Counted from the stretch's first letter, positions 1-11,856 are shown. The stretch is DNA of 64,000 nucleotides from Herbaspirillum sp. ST 5-3 (GCF_004804275.1 NZ_STGI01000008.1:124001-188000); one strand, 5' to 3'. Notes: generated by a model from the letters alone, not told the origin. Numbers and translations are program-made.

Positions 1-631
1 TGCCGGTGGCAACCACGAGGATGTCGGCCTGCCGCGTGTGATGGCCGAGATCCCGGGTCTTCGAATTGCAGATGGTGACCGTTGCGCCTGCCTGCAAGAG
101 CAGCATTGCCTGCGGCTTGCCGACAATGTTGGAGGCCCCGACCACGACGGCGACTGCACCGCGCACCGGATAGTTGATCGACTCCAGCATTTTCATGACG
201 CCATAGGGTGTGCAGGGGCGGAACAGCGGCTGGCCGGTCATCAGCAGGCCGGCATTGCTGATGTGGAAGCCATCCACGTCCTTTTCCGGCGCGATCGCTT
301 CGATCACCTTATGAGCATTGATATGCGGCGGCAAAGGAAGTTGCACCAGGATGCCGTGGATCTTCGGATCACGATTCAGCGCGTCGATACGCGCCAGCAG
401 CTTTTCTTCGCTCAGGTCGGCGTCGTACTTGTCCATCACCGAGTAAATGCCGTTGTCCTCGCAAGCTTTCACCTTGTTGCGGACATAGACTTGCGAGGCC
501 GGGCTGTCGCCGACCAGAATCACCGCCAGGCCGGGTTGCTTGCCCCGGGCGGTGAGAGCCGCGGCGCGCTTGGCCACATCGGCGCGGATTTGTTGGGAGA
601 GTTCGTTTCCGTTGATGAGTTGTGCAGGCAT
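1..631 (-). CDS. folD: Methylenetetrahydrofolate dehydrogenase/cyclohydrolase FolD (partial, C-terminus outside window)
   Basis: Reading the minus strand from the ATG at 631 gives a protein beginning [18 protein letters not shown] and continuing through [26 protein letters not shown] and [17 protein letters not shown]. These are the FolD signatures: the conserved Tyr-x-x-x-Lys around YVRNK, the PLP loop, and the dinucleotide-binding region (here GASNIVGKP, usually GRSxxVGxP). FolD is a cytosolic bifunctional enzyme that interconverts 5,10-methylene-, methenyl- and 10-formyl-THF in one-carbon metabolism. The gene runs off the left edge after about 210 codons, so roughly the last quarter is missing. 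No good Shine-Dalgarno precedes the ATG. It is transcribed away from the aceE operon. Confidence 0.95.
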   Translation of the reverse strand, partial: MPAQLINGNELSQQIRADVAKRAAALTARGKQPGLAVILVGDSPASQVYVRNKVKACEDNGIYSVMDKYDADLSEEKLLARIDALNRDPKIHGILVQLPLPPHINAHKVIEAIAPEKDVDGFHISNAGLLMTGQPLFRPCTPYGVMKMLESINYPVRGAVAVVVGASNIVGKPQAMLLLQAGATVTICNSKTRDLGHHTRQADILVVATG

Positions 632-781
632 GGTTGTCGGGAGGATAAGTGCGGTTTAAATGGGAATTTAGGGAAATTTAGGGGAATTATAAGTCGCCGG
701 CTTGTACAGGCCGTCATGAATCGTGTCCGATTTGCTGCAGTGCCGCAGTAAATTTCATATTATGAGATTTAGTATCACTAT

Positions 782-810
782 TTGAAAAGTTGAAAAAGTG
801 CTGTTAGAAT
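782..810 (+). promoter_or_regulatory. Predicted sigma70 promoter of the pyruvate dehydrogenase operon
   Basis: A TTGAAA hexamer at 782-787 and a TAGAAT hexamer at 805-810 are separated by exactly 17 bp, about 95 bp upstream of the aceE start. This is the best sigma70-like pair in the 272-bp gap between folD and aceE. No operator could be identified with confidence. Confidence 0.55.
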
Positions 811-903
811 CTTTTCACGCGCACAAACGCGACAAAATCTTGTCAAAAAATTCCGGGACGTGATACCGGGCCCGGCAAGCCTTTTCAATCTAGGAGACGT
901 AAC

Positions 904-3600
<2,697 letters not shown>

Positions 3601-3620
3601 CTCCAGTCAATAAGATCAAC

Positions 3621-3720
3621 ATTCCCTCCCTTTTCGGGGGGAGGGCCAGGGCGGGGTGGGTCATGTCTGACCGCAATTAACTCCCCGTCCCTGGTCCTTT
3701 CTTCCGAGAGGGGAAGGGAA
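3621..3720. repeat. GC-rich intergenic palindromic element between aceE and aceF
   Basis: This 100-bp stretch starts ATTCCCTCCC and ends GGGGAAGGGAA, so its ends are roughly inverted. It contains further runs of G and C that could fold. A 29-bp version retaining only the two ends lies upstream of lpdA at 5744-5772. Both copies are followed by the same leader, AACA(A/G)ACGGAGCTAAAGC, and then the ATG. It resembles the small REP/MITE-like intergenic elements common in proteobacteria, but I cannot name a family. Confidence 0.5.
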
Positions 3721-3737
3721 CAAACGGAGCTAAAGCT

Positions 3738-5063
3738 ATGAGTATGGTGGAAGTCAAAGTCCCGGATATCGGCGATTTCAAGGAAGTGGAAGTCATTGAG
3801 CTGATGGTCAAGCCGGGCGACACAATCACGGTCGACCAGTCCCTGATCACGGTGGAATCTGACAAGGCCAGCATGGAGATCCCCTCCAGCCATGCGGGCA
3901 TTGTGAAGGAATTGAAAGTCAAGATCGGCGACAAGGTGGCCGAGGGCACGCTGCTCTTGACGTTGGAAACGGAAGGGGCTGGCGCGCCTGCCCCGGCACC
4001 TGCGGTCGCGGCCGCTGCATCTGCGCCGGCCGCTGTAGCGTCGGCGCCTGCATCGCCACCGCCTGCGCCCAACCTGACGCTGGTCGAGTCCAAGCCGGTT
4101 CCCACCGCTGCGCTCGAACCGCGCGAAGAAAACGGGTTCAAGCCGCATGCATCGCCCTCGGTGCGCAAGTTCTCGCGCGAACTCGGCGTCGATCTGGTGC
4201 GCCTGAAAGGCACCGGACCGAAAGGCCGCATCCTGCACGAAGACGTGCAGAACTATGTGAAAGCCGTCATGGCGGGCCACGGCGAAACCGCCGTCGCGCC
4301 GGCAGGCAAGGGCGGCGGCATCGGGCTGGATTTGCTGCCGTGGCCGTCGCTGGACTTCTCCAAGTTCGGCGAGACCGAATTGCAGCCGCTATCGCGCATC
4401 AAGAAAATCAGTGGACCGAACCTGCATCGCAACTGGGTGATGATCCCGCACGTAACGCAGTTCGACGAAGCCGATGTCACCGAACTGGAAGAGTTCCGCA
4501 AGGATTCGAATGCCGCACTGGCGAAGTCCGGCGTTAAGCTGACCATGCTCGCCTTCGTGATCAAGGCCAGCGTGTCGGCGCTGAAGAAATTCCCCGCCTT
4601 CAATGCCTCGCTTGACGAGAAGGGCGAGAATCTGATCCTCAAGAAGTTCTACAACATCGGCTTCGCCGCCGACACACCGAACGGCCTCGTCGTGCCGGTG
4701 ATCAAGAACGCCGACACGAAGAGCATTTCGCAAATTGCGCAGGAGATGGGCGAGCTGTCCGCGCAGGCGCGCGAAGGCAAGCTGAAACCGGCGGACATGC
4801 AAGGAGCGTCGTTCACGATCTCTTCGCTGGGCGGCATTGGCGGCACCGCATTCACGCCGATCATCAATGCACCGGAAGTCGCGATCCTCGGCCTGTCGAA
4901 ATCGAGCATCAAGCCGGTGTGGGACGGCAAGCAGTTCGCGCCGCGCCTGATGCTGCCGCTGTCGCTGTCCTACGATCACCGTGTGATCGACGGCGCGATG
5001 GGTGCACGCTTCGCGGCCTATCTGGCGGAAGTGCTGGGCGACATGCGCAAGACATTGCTGTAA
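3738..5063 (+). CDS. aceF: Dihydrolipoyllysine acetyltransferase, PDH E2 component
   Basis: The 441-residue protein has one lipoyl domain (residues about 4-75, lipoylated Lys43 in ESDKASME). An Ala/Pro-rich linker follows, then a peripheral-subunit-binding domain (about 136-175). The C-terminal acetyltransferase domain has the catalytic DHRVIDG motif around His414. It transfers the acetyl group from lipoamide to CoA and forms the core of the PDH complex. Having a single lipoyl domain contrasts with three in E. coli. The second lipoyl domain of this complex is attached to E3 (lpdA). GGAG lies upstream of the ATG; a second in-frame ATG two codons in is a possible alternative. Confidence 0.97.
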   Translation: MSMVEVKVPDIGDFKEVEVIELMVKPGDTITVDQSLITVESDKASMEIPSSHAGIVKELKVKIGDKVAEGTLLLTLETEGAGAPAPAPAVAAAASAPAAVASAPASPPPAPNLTLVESKPVPTAALEPREENGFKPHASPSVRKFSRELGVDLVRLKGTGPKGRILHEDVQNYVKAVMAGHGETAVAPAGKGGGIGLDLLPWPSLDFSKFGETELQPLSRIKKISGPNLHRNWVMIPHVTQFDEADVTELEEFRKDSNAALAKSGVKLTMLAFVIKASVSALKKFPAFNASLDEKGENLILKKFYNIGFAADTPNGLVVPVIKNADTKSISQIAQEMGELSAQAREGKLKPADMQGASFTISSLGGIGGTAFTPIINAPEVAILGLSKSSIKPVWDGKQFAPRLMLPLSLSYDHRVIDGAMGARFAAYLAEVLGDMRKTLL

Positions 5064-5165
5064 TCCAATAAGCGGAAAGGAAGCTCCGGGACCGACGGAA
5101 AGTGAGAAAATTCATCTCTTTTCACTGAAGACTTCGGTGCTTCCTTTACTTGCTGGAGAACAACA

Positions 5166-5732
5166 ATGACTACTTGCGTCGTCGTCAAAAAGAACAACGA
5201 AATCGCAATTGCATCCGATTCGCTCGTGACGTTCGGCGACACCCGTTTGTCGCATGCGTACGAAGTGAATGAAAAGATTCTCCAGGTCGGCGACTCCTAC
5301 ATCACGCTGGCCGGCACCGCGGCGCACTTTCCGGTCATGCGCAAGCTGATGACCGGCATGGGTGAGGAGTGCAGGCTGGCTGGCCGCGACGAAGTGTTCG
5401 AGACGTTTTCGAAGGTTCACGAAATACTCAAGGAAAAGTATTTCCTGAACACGAAGGAAGACGAAGACGACCCGTATGAGTCGTCGCAGATTACTGCGCT
5501 GATTGCCAATCCGCACGGGATCTTCGGCGTGTATTCGTATCGCGAGGTGTTCAGCTTCGACCGCTTCTGGGGAATCGGCAGCGGACGTAATTTCGCGCTG
5601 GGTGCAATGTATGCGGCGTATGACCGCGAGCACAACGCGCGCGAAATTGCGGAGATCGGTGTGCAGGCGGGTGCGGAGTTTGACAAGAGTACGTCGGGGC
5701 CATTCAGGATTTACAGTTTCCCGATGAAATGA
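5166..5732 (+). CDS. Betaproteobacterial proteasome homologue (BPH), Ntn-hydrolase peptidase
   Basis: The 188-residue protein begins MTTCVVVKKNNEIAIASDS. Removing Met would expose an N-terminal Thr, and Asp17 (mature numbering) lies exactly where HslV and proteasome beta subunits have it. A Lys at about 36 (VNEKI) is the likely counterpart of Lys33. Sequence and length fit the BPH family, which forms self-compartmentalised double rings without a known cognate ATPase. The fit is to BPH rather than to HslV or Anbu. It lies between aceF and lpdA on the same strand, with its own SD (CTGGAGAACAAC) and a 102-bp leader rich in inverted repeats (AAAGGAAGC at 5076, GCTTCCTTT at 5139). Its substrate, and any link to the PDH complex, cannot be read from the sequence. 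Confidence 0.82.
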   Translation: MTTCVVVKKNNEIAIASDSLVTFGDTRLSHAYEVNEKILQVGDSYITLAGTAAHFPVMRKLMTGMGEECRLAGRDEVFETFSKVHEILKEKYFLNTKEDEDDPYESSQITALIANPHGIFGVYSYREVFSFDRFWGIGSGRNFALGAMYAAYDREHNAREIAEIGVQAGAEFDKSTSGPFRIYSFPMK

Positions 5733-5743
5733 ATAACATGAAT

Positions 5744-5772
5744 ATTCCCTCCCTCTCGACGGGGGAAGGGAA
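5744..5772. repeat. Short copy of the aceF-upstream element
   Basis: This 29-bp sequence runs from ATTCCCTCCC to GGGGGAAGGGAA and matches the two ends of the 100-bp element at 3621-3720. It is followed by the same ACGGAGCTAAAGC leader just before lpdA. The sharing suggests that the leader was duplicated together with the lipoyl-domain coding region. Confidence 0.45.
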
Positions 5773-5789
5773 CAGACGGAGCTAAAGCC

Positions 5790-7571
5790 ATGAGTTTGCA
5801 GGAAGTGAAGGTCCCGGACATCGGCGACTTTAAGGAAGTGGAAGTCATCGAGTTGCTGGTCAAGCCCGGCGACACTGTCAGCGTCGAGCAATCGCTGGTG
5901 ACCGTCGAGTCGGACAAGGCCAGCATGGAAATTCCGTCGACGCATGCCGGCGTAGTCAAGGAGCTGAAGGTCAAAATCGGCGACAAGGTGTCCGAGGGCT
6001 CGCTGCTGCTTCTGATGGAAGCTGCAGCAAGCACACCTGCTTCCGCTCCGACGTCAGCCGCCGCACCCGCGCCGGCTGCACCTGTTCCTGCACCCGCCGC
6101 TTCAGCTCCAGCGCCTGCGCCAACTGCAGGCAGCTACGCCGGCAAGGTCGACATCGAATGCGACATGCTGGTGCTCGGCGCCGGACCCGGCGGCTACTCG
6201 GCGGCCTTCCGTTCCGCCGACCTCGGCATGGCGACAGTGCTGGTTGAGCGTTATTCGACACTGGGCGGCGTCTGCCTGAACGTCGGCTGCATTCCGTCCA
6301 AGGCACTGCTGCACGTTGCTGCGGTCATCGACGAGGCAGCCACGATGGCGGCACATGGCGTGACCTTCGGCGCGCCGCAGATCGATATCGACAAGCTGCG
6401 CGGCTACAAGGAAAAGGTCGTCAAGAAAATGACCACCGGCCTGGCAGGCATGGCCAAGTCGCGCAAGGTCAATGTGGTGCAGGGCATCGGCCAGTTCGTC
6501 AGCCCGAATCATATTGAAGTTACCGCTGCCGACGGAAGCAAGAAGACCGTGCAGTTCAAGCAGGCGATCATCGCGGCCGGATCTTCCGTTGTGAAATTGC
6601 CCTTCGTGCCGGAAGACCCGCGCATCGTCGATTCAACCGGCGCACTGGAATTGCGCCAGATCCCGAAGCGCATGCTCGTTATCGGCGGCGGCATCATCGG
6701 GCTGGAAATGGCAACCGTGTACTCGACACTCGGTGCGCGCATCGACGTGGTCGAGATGCTCGACGGACTGATGCAAGGCGCCGACCGCGACATGGTCAAG
6801 GTGTGGCAGAAGTTCAATGAAAAACGCTTCGACAAGGTCATGACCAGGACGAAGACGGTCGCGGTCGAAGCCTTGAAGGAAGGCATCAAGGTCAGCTTCG
6901 AAGGCGCGGATCCGTCAGTGACGGCACCGGAGCCGCAACTGTATGACATGGTGCTGGTGGCTGTTGGTCGCAGCCCGAACGGCAAGAAGATCGCCGCCGA
7001 CAAGGCGGGCGTGGCGGTGACCGACCGTGGCTTCATCCAGGTCGATTCGCAGATGCGCACCAACGTGCCGCATATCTTCGCCATCGGCGACGTCATCGGC
7101 CAGCCGATGCTGGCACACAAGGCCGTGCACGAAGCGCACGTCGCCGCCGAAGCCGCCGCGGGACAGAAGTCGTATTTCGACGCGCGCGTGATTCCGTCGG
7201 TGGCGTATACCGATCCGGAAGTGGCATGGGTCGGCATTACCGAAGACGAAGCCAAGGCCAAGGGTATCAAGCTGGAGAAAGGCTTGTTCCCATGGGCGGC
7301 GAGCGGACGCGCCACAGCCAACGGGCGCGACGAAGGGTTCACCAAACTGCTGTTCGACGCCGAGACGCATCGCATTGTCGGCGGCGGCATCGTTGGCACG
7401 GATGCGGGCAACATGATCGGTGAAATCGCGCTGGCGATCGAAATGGGCGCTGATGCGGTCGATATCGGCAAAACGATTCATCCGCATCCGACGCTGGGCG
7501 AATCGATCGGCATGGCCGCGGAAGCCTTCGAAGGTGTGTGTACGGATTTGCCGCCGGCCAGGAAGAAATAG
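5790..7571 (+). CDS. lpdA: Dihydrolipoamide dehydrogenase (E3) with N-terminal lipoyl domain
   Basis: The 593-residue protein starts with a lipoyl domain (Lys43 in ESDKASME) and an Ala/Pro linker. The E3 flavoprotein follows: FAD-binding GAGPGGY from residue 130, the redox disulfide Cys162/Cys167 in [13 protein letters not shown], an NAD-binding GGGIIGLE segment, and the C-terminal HPHPTLGE with the catalytic His-Glu pair. It reoxidises dihydrolipoamide using FAD and NAD+. E3 with an added lipoyl domain is known from several beta- and gammaproteobacteria. The first 75 residues are nearly identical to those of AceF. A strong terminator follows directly, closing the operon. Confidence 0.97.
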   Translation: MSLQEVKVPDIGDFKEVEVIELLVKPGDTVSVEQSLVTVESDKASMEIPSTHAGVVKELKVKIGDKVSEGSLLLLMEAAASTPASAPTSAAAPAPAAPVPAPAASAPAPAPTAGSYAGKVDIECDMLVLGAGPGGYSAAFRSADLGMATVLVERYSTLGGVCLNVGCIPSKALLHVAAVIDEAATMAAHGVTFGAPQIDIDKLRGYKEKVVKKMTTGLAGMAKSRKVNVVQGIGQFVSPNHIEVTAADGSKKTVQFKQAIIAAGSSVVKLPFVPEDPRIVDSTGALELRQIPKRMLVIGGGIIGLEMATVYSTLGARIDVVEMLDGLMQGADRDMVKVWQKFNEKRFDKVMTRTKTVAVEALKEGIKVSFEGADPSVTAPEPQLYDMVLVAVGRSPNGKKIAADKAGVAVTDRGFIQVDSQMRTNVPHIFAIGDVIGQPMLAHKAVHEAHVAAEAAAGQKSYFDARVIPSVAYTDPEVAWVGITEDEAKAKGIKLEKGLFPWAASGRATANGRDEGFTKLLFDAETHRIVGGGIVGTDAGNMIGEIALAIEMGADAVDIGKTIHPHPTLGESIGMAAEAFEGVCTDLPPARKK

Positions 7572-7594
7572 GCTATCGCTGCAGGCGATGTGTG

Positions 7595-7627
7595 AAAGGC
7601 GCCGGCGTCAGGTCCGGCGCCTTTTTT
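7595..7627 (+). terminator. Rho-independent terminator of the PDH operon
   Basis: GGCGCCGG (7598-7605) pairs perfectly with CCGGCGCC (7614-7621) around an 8-nt loop. Six T follow, and the AAA before the stem lengthens the pairing. It lies 27 bp after the lpdA stop. Confidence 0.9.
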
Positions 7628-7656
7628 ATTGCTCCTGCCGATGACTCTTCAACGAA

Positions 7657-10551
7657 TCAGGGCTCGGCTTGCTGCAGCGGCAGATTTTCCATCTGGCTGA
7701 ATGCCAGAACCGAAGCGCCGCCGCCTTCTTTTGCGCGGTACATCGCGTCGTCGGCGTTTTTCATGAGCTGTTCCAGATCCTCGCCGTGCTCCGGATACAC
7801 AGCGACGCCGATGCTGGCGGAGATATGAACGGTGTGCGCGTCGAGCATGAAGGGCTGGTTGAGCGTGTCGAGAATCTTGTTCGCCACACCCACTGCATCG
7901 CCCTCGCACTCGACAATCGGCAGCAGCACGATGAATTCATCCCCGCCGACGCGCGCGACCGTGTCGGATTCGCGCAGGCTGTTGCGCAGGCGATGCGCAA
8001 CTTGCTTCAGGAGCAGGTCGCCGACATCATGTCCGAGCGTATCGTTGACCGGCTTGAACTTGTCCAGATCGATGAACATCACCGCAACCCGATGCTTGTT
8101 ACGGTCTGCAGCGGCGAGTGCGCGCTGCAGTCGATCGCGCAACAGCGCGCGGTTGGGCAGGTCGGTCAGGATGTCGAAATGGGCGAGATGATGCATCCGC
8201 TCTTCAGACTTCTTGCGTTCGATAATGTCATGGAACGCAACGACCGCGCCGGTCACTTTGCCATTGCGGATAATGGGCGTGGAACTGACCGATACCGGGA
8301 GCATGCTGCCGTCCTTGCGCCAGAACATTTCATCATGTCCGCGGAAACTCTGGCCGGACGACACAACCCGGGTGATATCGCACACTTCCTCCGGATATGC
8401 GGAGCCGTCGGCGCGCGTATGGTGGAACAGCAAGTGCGCGCGTTGACCCAGCAACTCCTCTTTCGACCAGCCGAGAAGTCGTTGCGCGGCAGGGTTGCTG
8501 AATACGATGACTCCTTGTCGGCCTGTCACGAAGACGCCTTCGCCGAGCGTCTCGGCAATTTCCCGCGAACGCGCCTCGCTTTCCTGCAAGGCCAGTTCCG
8601 CTTTCTTGCGTTCGGTGATGTCCTGGACGACACCGACCAGAATATGATTGCCGTTGATGCGGGTTGCGTTGATTGCCAGTTCAAGCGGGAATGTTGTGCC
8701 ACTCTTGTGCAAGCCCGACAATTCCAGACTTCGCTTGCCGATGACCTTCGTCTCTCCCGTCTGCACATAGCGCCGCATGCCTTCGGTGTGCAAGGGGCGT
8801 AATTCCGGCGGAATCAGTGTCGTGATGTTGCCGCCGATGATTTCTTCGGGCGAATAGCCGAAAATGCGAGAGGCTGCGCGATTGAATGACTCGATCGTGC
8901 CGTTCTTGCTGATGGTGATGATGCCTTCGCCGACGGAATCGACGACGGTGCGGACATGCAGCTCGCGCTCCTTTGCGGTCTGCTCGGATGCGAGCAGCTT
9001 CGATACCAGCGGCTTGACTTCGGAACGCAGCATTATCGCGCCGCCTGCAACCAGGATCATCAGCAGCGGAAAATACCAGTTCAGCTGCTGCCGTATCGAA
9101 TGATACAGCTCTGCCGCGTCCTGCTTGAGGACAATGCCGAGGCCGGTGTCGGTCAAGGGCGCGTAGGCGGCGATCACATCATGTCCGCGATAGTCCGGAC
9201 CGATGAAAATGCCGCTGCGTCCCTCGAGCGCATGTCCCATGGCGGTCAGTTTTCCGAACGCGCCGACACGGGGGAACCAGTGGATCGTCGGATTGCGGCC
9301 CTGCGGAAAGCAGCGGATATCATCGCGTTCGCCAAAGCACACGCCCATCTCGCCAGTGGCGCCGAGACCTTCGATTTTCGCGAACTGCTCTGCGTTCAAG
9401 GGAAGCCTCTGCTCGAGCTCCAGTACACCGATGGTGCGTCCGTTGTCGAGGATGGCGGATCGGCTGCTGAGCAGGAGCGTGCCATCCCAGCGCAGCGTCA
9501 CCGGCGGCGCCGATGACAATTCCTTCTCGATCGGCGGACGCCGCGAAATACGCCCGGCGCGAAGTATCTCGCGGTTGCCGGCGTCGTACACCGCGATACC
9601 GTTGAACCCTTCCGCAAGAAGGTTCCTGCTGATACGGTCCCGCGCATCGTCATTGCGGACGGTTGCGCCGGGCATGTTGGCGGCACGGACAAGCTGAATC
9701 AAATCCGCATGTCTCGTCACATCGTCTGCATGCCTGATGCTCTGGTCGACCTCGGCATGGAACAGGGAAATGTGATTTTTCAGGCGCGACTCGAGGTTGG
9801 AGCTCAACGTTCTCTGCAATACATCCTGCTGGATGCCGAAGCCGATGATGCCGGCCGTGAGCGCGGTGGCACTCATGATGGTCGCACTCATATAGCCGGT
9901 TTTCTCGTCATCCTTGAAAAAACGTTGCGTGCAGTACCAGTCGTCTCGCCGCCAGCTATCCCAGAGACCGATGGCAAGCGCAATCATGGCGACCGCCGCC
10001 TGGGCTGCCATGCGCACCACGCGAATTTCCGGGTAAATCAGATGCAGATCGAGCACGCGTCCGGCTACGCCGCCGATGCCAAGGATAAGGATGCTGAAGG
10101 TCGAGACCAGGATCACCGCACCTGCCGCCCTCGATCGCACGCGGGGCATCAAGACGATGACAAACCCCGCCAGCATGAATCCGACCGAGGTCACGGCCGG
10201 CAGCCGCCCCGGCCGGGGATTGAAGTCCTGCAGCCAGGAATGGAGAAAGGGAAAATCGATCAGCGGACTGGTATCGAAGACGCTCTCAAGCAGGCTGATC
10301 GATGCAATGGCGATGACTGTCCAGCCAATCGCGGTTTGCTTCCGCTCGCATTGCGGCAGCTTGAAAACGGGCAGTATCAGAGCGATCCCCGCCAGCACGA
10401 AGCACAGCGCAGAGTTGAATACCATGCCGGCAAAACCGGGACGGAATTGAACGATGGGTGTGATTTGCAGCACCCAGCCCAACATGATTTCCAGGCCAAG
10501 AACAATCAACGCAAGTGCCACCAAGGCCTGGATTGACTGGTTTTCTCTCAT
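7657..10551 (-). CDS. Membrane-anchored sensor diguanylate cyclase (PAS-PAS-GGDEF)
   Basis: The 964-residue protein has an N-terminal membrane region of about seven hydrophobic helices. An extracytoplasmic sensor-like region and another helix (about 500) follow, then two PAS domains ending in DITERKK and DIIERKK. The C-terminal GGDEF domain has its motif at 869-873. An RxxD inhibitory site (RESD, 860-863) lies five residues before it, so the enzyme should both make c-di-GMP and be product-inhibited. There is no EAL domain. It is monocistronic, and its 3' end faces the lpdA terminator. The signal sensed is not apparent. Confidence 0.93.
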   Translation of the reverse strand: MRENQSIQALVALALIVLGLEIMLGWVLQITPIVQFRPGFAGMVFNSALCFVLAGIALILPVFKLPQCERKQTAIGWTVIAIASISLLESVFDTSPLIDFPFLHSWLQDFNPRPGRLPAVTSVGFMLAGFVIVLMPRVRSRAAGAVILVSTFSILILGIGGVAGRVLDLHLIYPEIRVVRMAAQAAVAMIALAIGLWDSWRRDDWYCTQRFFKDDEKTGYMSATIMSATALTAGIIGFGIQQDVLQRTLSSNLESRLKNHISLFHAEVDQSIRHADDVTRHADLIQLVRAANMPGATVRNDDARDRISRNLLAEGFNGIAVYDAGNREILRAGRISRRPPIEKELSSAPPVTLRWDGTLLLSSRSAILDNGRTIGVLELEQRLPLNAEQFAKIEGLGATGEMGVCFGERDDIRCFPQGRNPTIHWFPRVGAFGKLTAMGHALEGRSGIFIGPDYRGHDVIAAYAPLTDTGLGIVLKQDAAELYHSIRQQLNWYFPLLMILVAGGAIMLRSEVKPLVSKLLASEQTAKERELHVRTVVDSVGEGIITISKNGTIESFNRAASRIFGYSPEEIIGGNITTLIPPELRPLHTEGMRRYVQTGETKVIGKRSLELSGLHKSGTTFPLELAINATRINGNHILVGVVQDITERKKAELALQESEARSREIAETLGEGVFVTGRQGVIVFSNPAAQRLLGWSKEELLGQRAHLLFHHTRADGSAYPEEVCDITRVVSSGQSFRGHDEMFWRKDGSMLPVSVSSTPIIRNGKVTGAVVAFHDIIERKKSEERMHHLAHFDILTDLPNRALLRDRLQRALAAADRNKHRVAVMFIDLDKFKPVNDTLGHDVGDLLLKQVAHRLRNSLRESDTVARVGGDEFIVLLPIVECEGDAVGVANKILDTLNQPFMLDAHTVHISASIGVAVYPEHGEDLEQLMKNADDAMYRAKEGGGASVLAFSQMENLPLQQAEP

Positions 10552-10998
10552 AGGCGCGGAAAGAGGTTTTCTTCAATTCAATTTACACGACTTTAGGTTG
10601 AAAGGCATGAATTACCTTCGCCTCTGAAACTGCGATGACGACAATGTGGCGCGGACCGGACACGTCGTGCGAACTGTTGCGAAACTGTTGTTAACTTTAT
10701 ATTGTTTTGAATCGACTCTTCGCCGAATACAAATCGCGTAAGGCACAGAGTCGCATCTCATTGCAGACATTTTTTCAGGCCAAAAACTGCGACGGCGAAG
10801 AATGATTTCTCTTCAAGCCAATCCCATTTTTGAGAGCGGGTCCGATTAACTTGACTCATGTCAACGGGATCCGTAGCGGTTACCGCGACGCAACAATAAG
10901 TGATAGTCTGAAGGTGAAATCTACCCACCGGCAACAACGGTCTGTAGGGTTCCGAACGGATAAATGTGTATCGGATTTTCTACCAGTGAGGAAATAAG
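10552..10998 (+). promoter_or_regulatory. 447-bp divergent intergenic region with FNR/DNR-like palindrome
   Basis: No gene is visible here. The perfect palindrome TTGAC-TCAT-GTCAA occupies 10851-10864, about 140 bp upstream of the methyltransferase start. It matches the half-site layout of FNR/ANR/DNR family operators (TTGAT or TTGAC, N4, then ATCAA or GTCAA). Weak -10-like sequence (GATAGT, 10902-10907) lies downstream. A-rich DNA with GAACTGTTGCGAAACTGTTG around 10669 is unexplained. The regulator assignment is inference. Confidence 0.4.
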
Positions 10999-11790
10999 AT
11001 GGATACGTGGATGATCAATGGGGCTATGGTTCTGTTTGCTGTTCTGGTATCTACCGGCCTGTTCTTTTTCGTGGTTACCAGAGGGGCATTGCTGATGCGC
11101 GGGCTGTCTTCCGGCCCGCTGAGTGAAAAGGCGCATGTCTATCCGATCTATTCGAACATGGGCCTCATCAAGATGGTCGATTTTCAACCGATCATCTCGG
11201 CGATACTGCTGTTTCAGTATCCTCATCTGGTCTCGAAAATTGTTTCCGAACTCAATCAAATGGATCTGCGAAACAAGAAGATCCTGATTACCTCATGCGC
11301 GTTCGGCAACGTAATTCCTCGCGTGGTAAATGCAGCGGTTCAGAGAGGCGTTGAGCGCGTCCTGATCGCGGACATCATTCCCAATGAACTCGCGCATGCG
11401 AAAACCAAGCTGCGCAGTTTCGCCGAGAAAGTGGAGTTCATTGAAGACAATGCGGTTTCCATGAAGCGGGTCGACGGCGATGTTGCCGCCAACGTCATCT
11501 TCTTCCTGCTGCACGAATTGCCGCACCACTTGAAGGGGCAGGCGCTGAACGAGGCGGGACGCATGCTCGCACCTGGCGGCAAGCTCTTTCTTGCGGAATT
11601 CCACCGGCCTGAGCTGCCGATCCTGCGCCTGCTGAGCTGGACCTACTTCAAGGTCTTCGAGCCGCTTGGCCTGGCATTGTGGAGTACCCATGACCCGCTC
11701 AATTACCTGGAACAGACGGGTGGATGGAAGTGCGAACGCACCACCTACTTCTTCGGAAACTTCCAGATCATTACAGCAACCAAGCTGTAG
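10999..11790 (+). CDS. SAM-dependent methyltransferase-fold protein resembling RquA (rhodoquinone biosynthesis)
   Basis: The 263-residue protein starts with one hydrophobic helix (about residues 5-27), unusual for a soluble methyltransferase. A class I Rossmann methyltransferase fold follows. Its glycine-rich motif I is altered to ITSCAFGNVIPR. FFLLHELP, the GGKLFLAEFHRP segment, FEPLGLALW and TTYFFGNFQ resemble my recollection of RquA, which converts ubiquinone to rhodoquinone. RquA also departs from the canonical motif I. The assignment is tentative; a UbiE/UbiG-like methyltransferase is the alternative. The SD is GAGGA. The gene is alone, ends in a terminator, and has an FNR/DNR-like palindrome upstream. 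Confidence 0.55.
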   Translation: MDTWMINGAMVLFAVLVSTGLFFFVVTRGALLMRGLSSGPLSEKAHVYPIYSNMGLIKMVDFQPIISAILLFQYPHLVSKIVSELNQMDLRNKKILITSCAFGNVIPRVVNAAVQRGVERVLIADIIPNELAHAKTKLRSFAEKVEFIEDNAVSMKRVDGDVAANVIFFLLHELPHHLKGQALNEAGRMLAPGGKLFLAEFHRPELPILRLLSWTYFKVFEPLGLALWSTHDPLNYLEQTGGWKCERTTYFFGNFQIITATKL

Positions 11791-11809
11791 TCTCTTCAGA
11801 CCGAAGGCA

Positions 11810-11842
11810 GGACCGTCATGGATGTGGCGGTCCGTCTTTTTT
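11810..11842 (+). terminator. Rho-independent terminator after the methyltransferase gene
   Basis: GGACCG (11810-11815) pairs with CGGTCC (11828-11833). A run of six T ends at 11842. The hairpin starts 20 bp after the stop codon. Confidence 0.75.
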
Positions 11843-11856
11843 CTCAGACTGTCATC

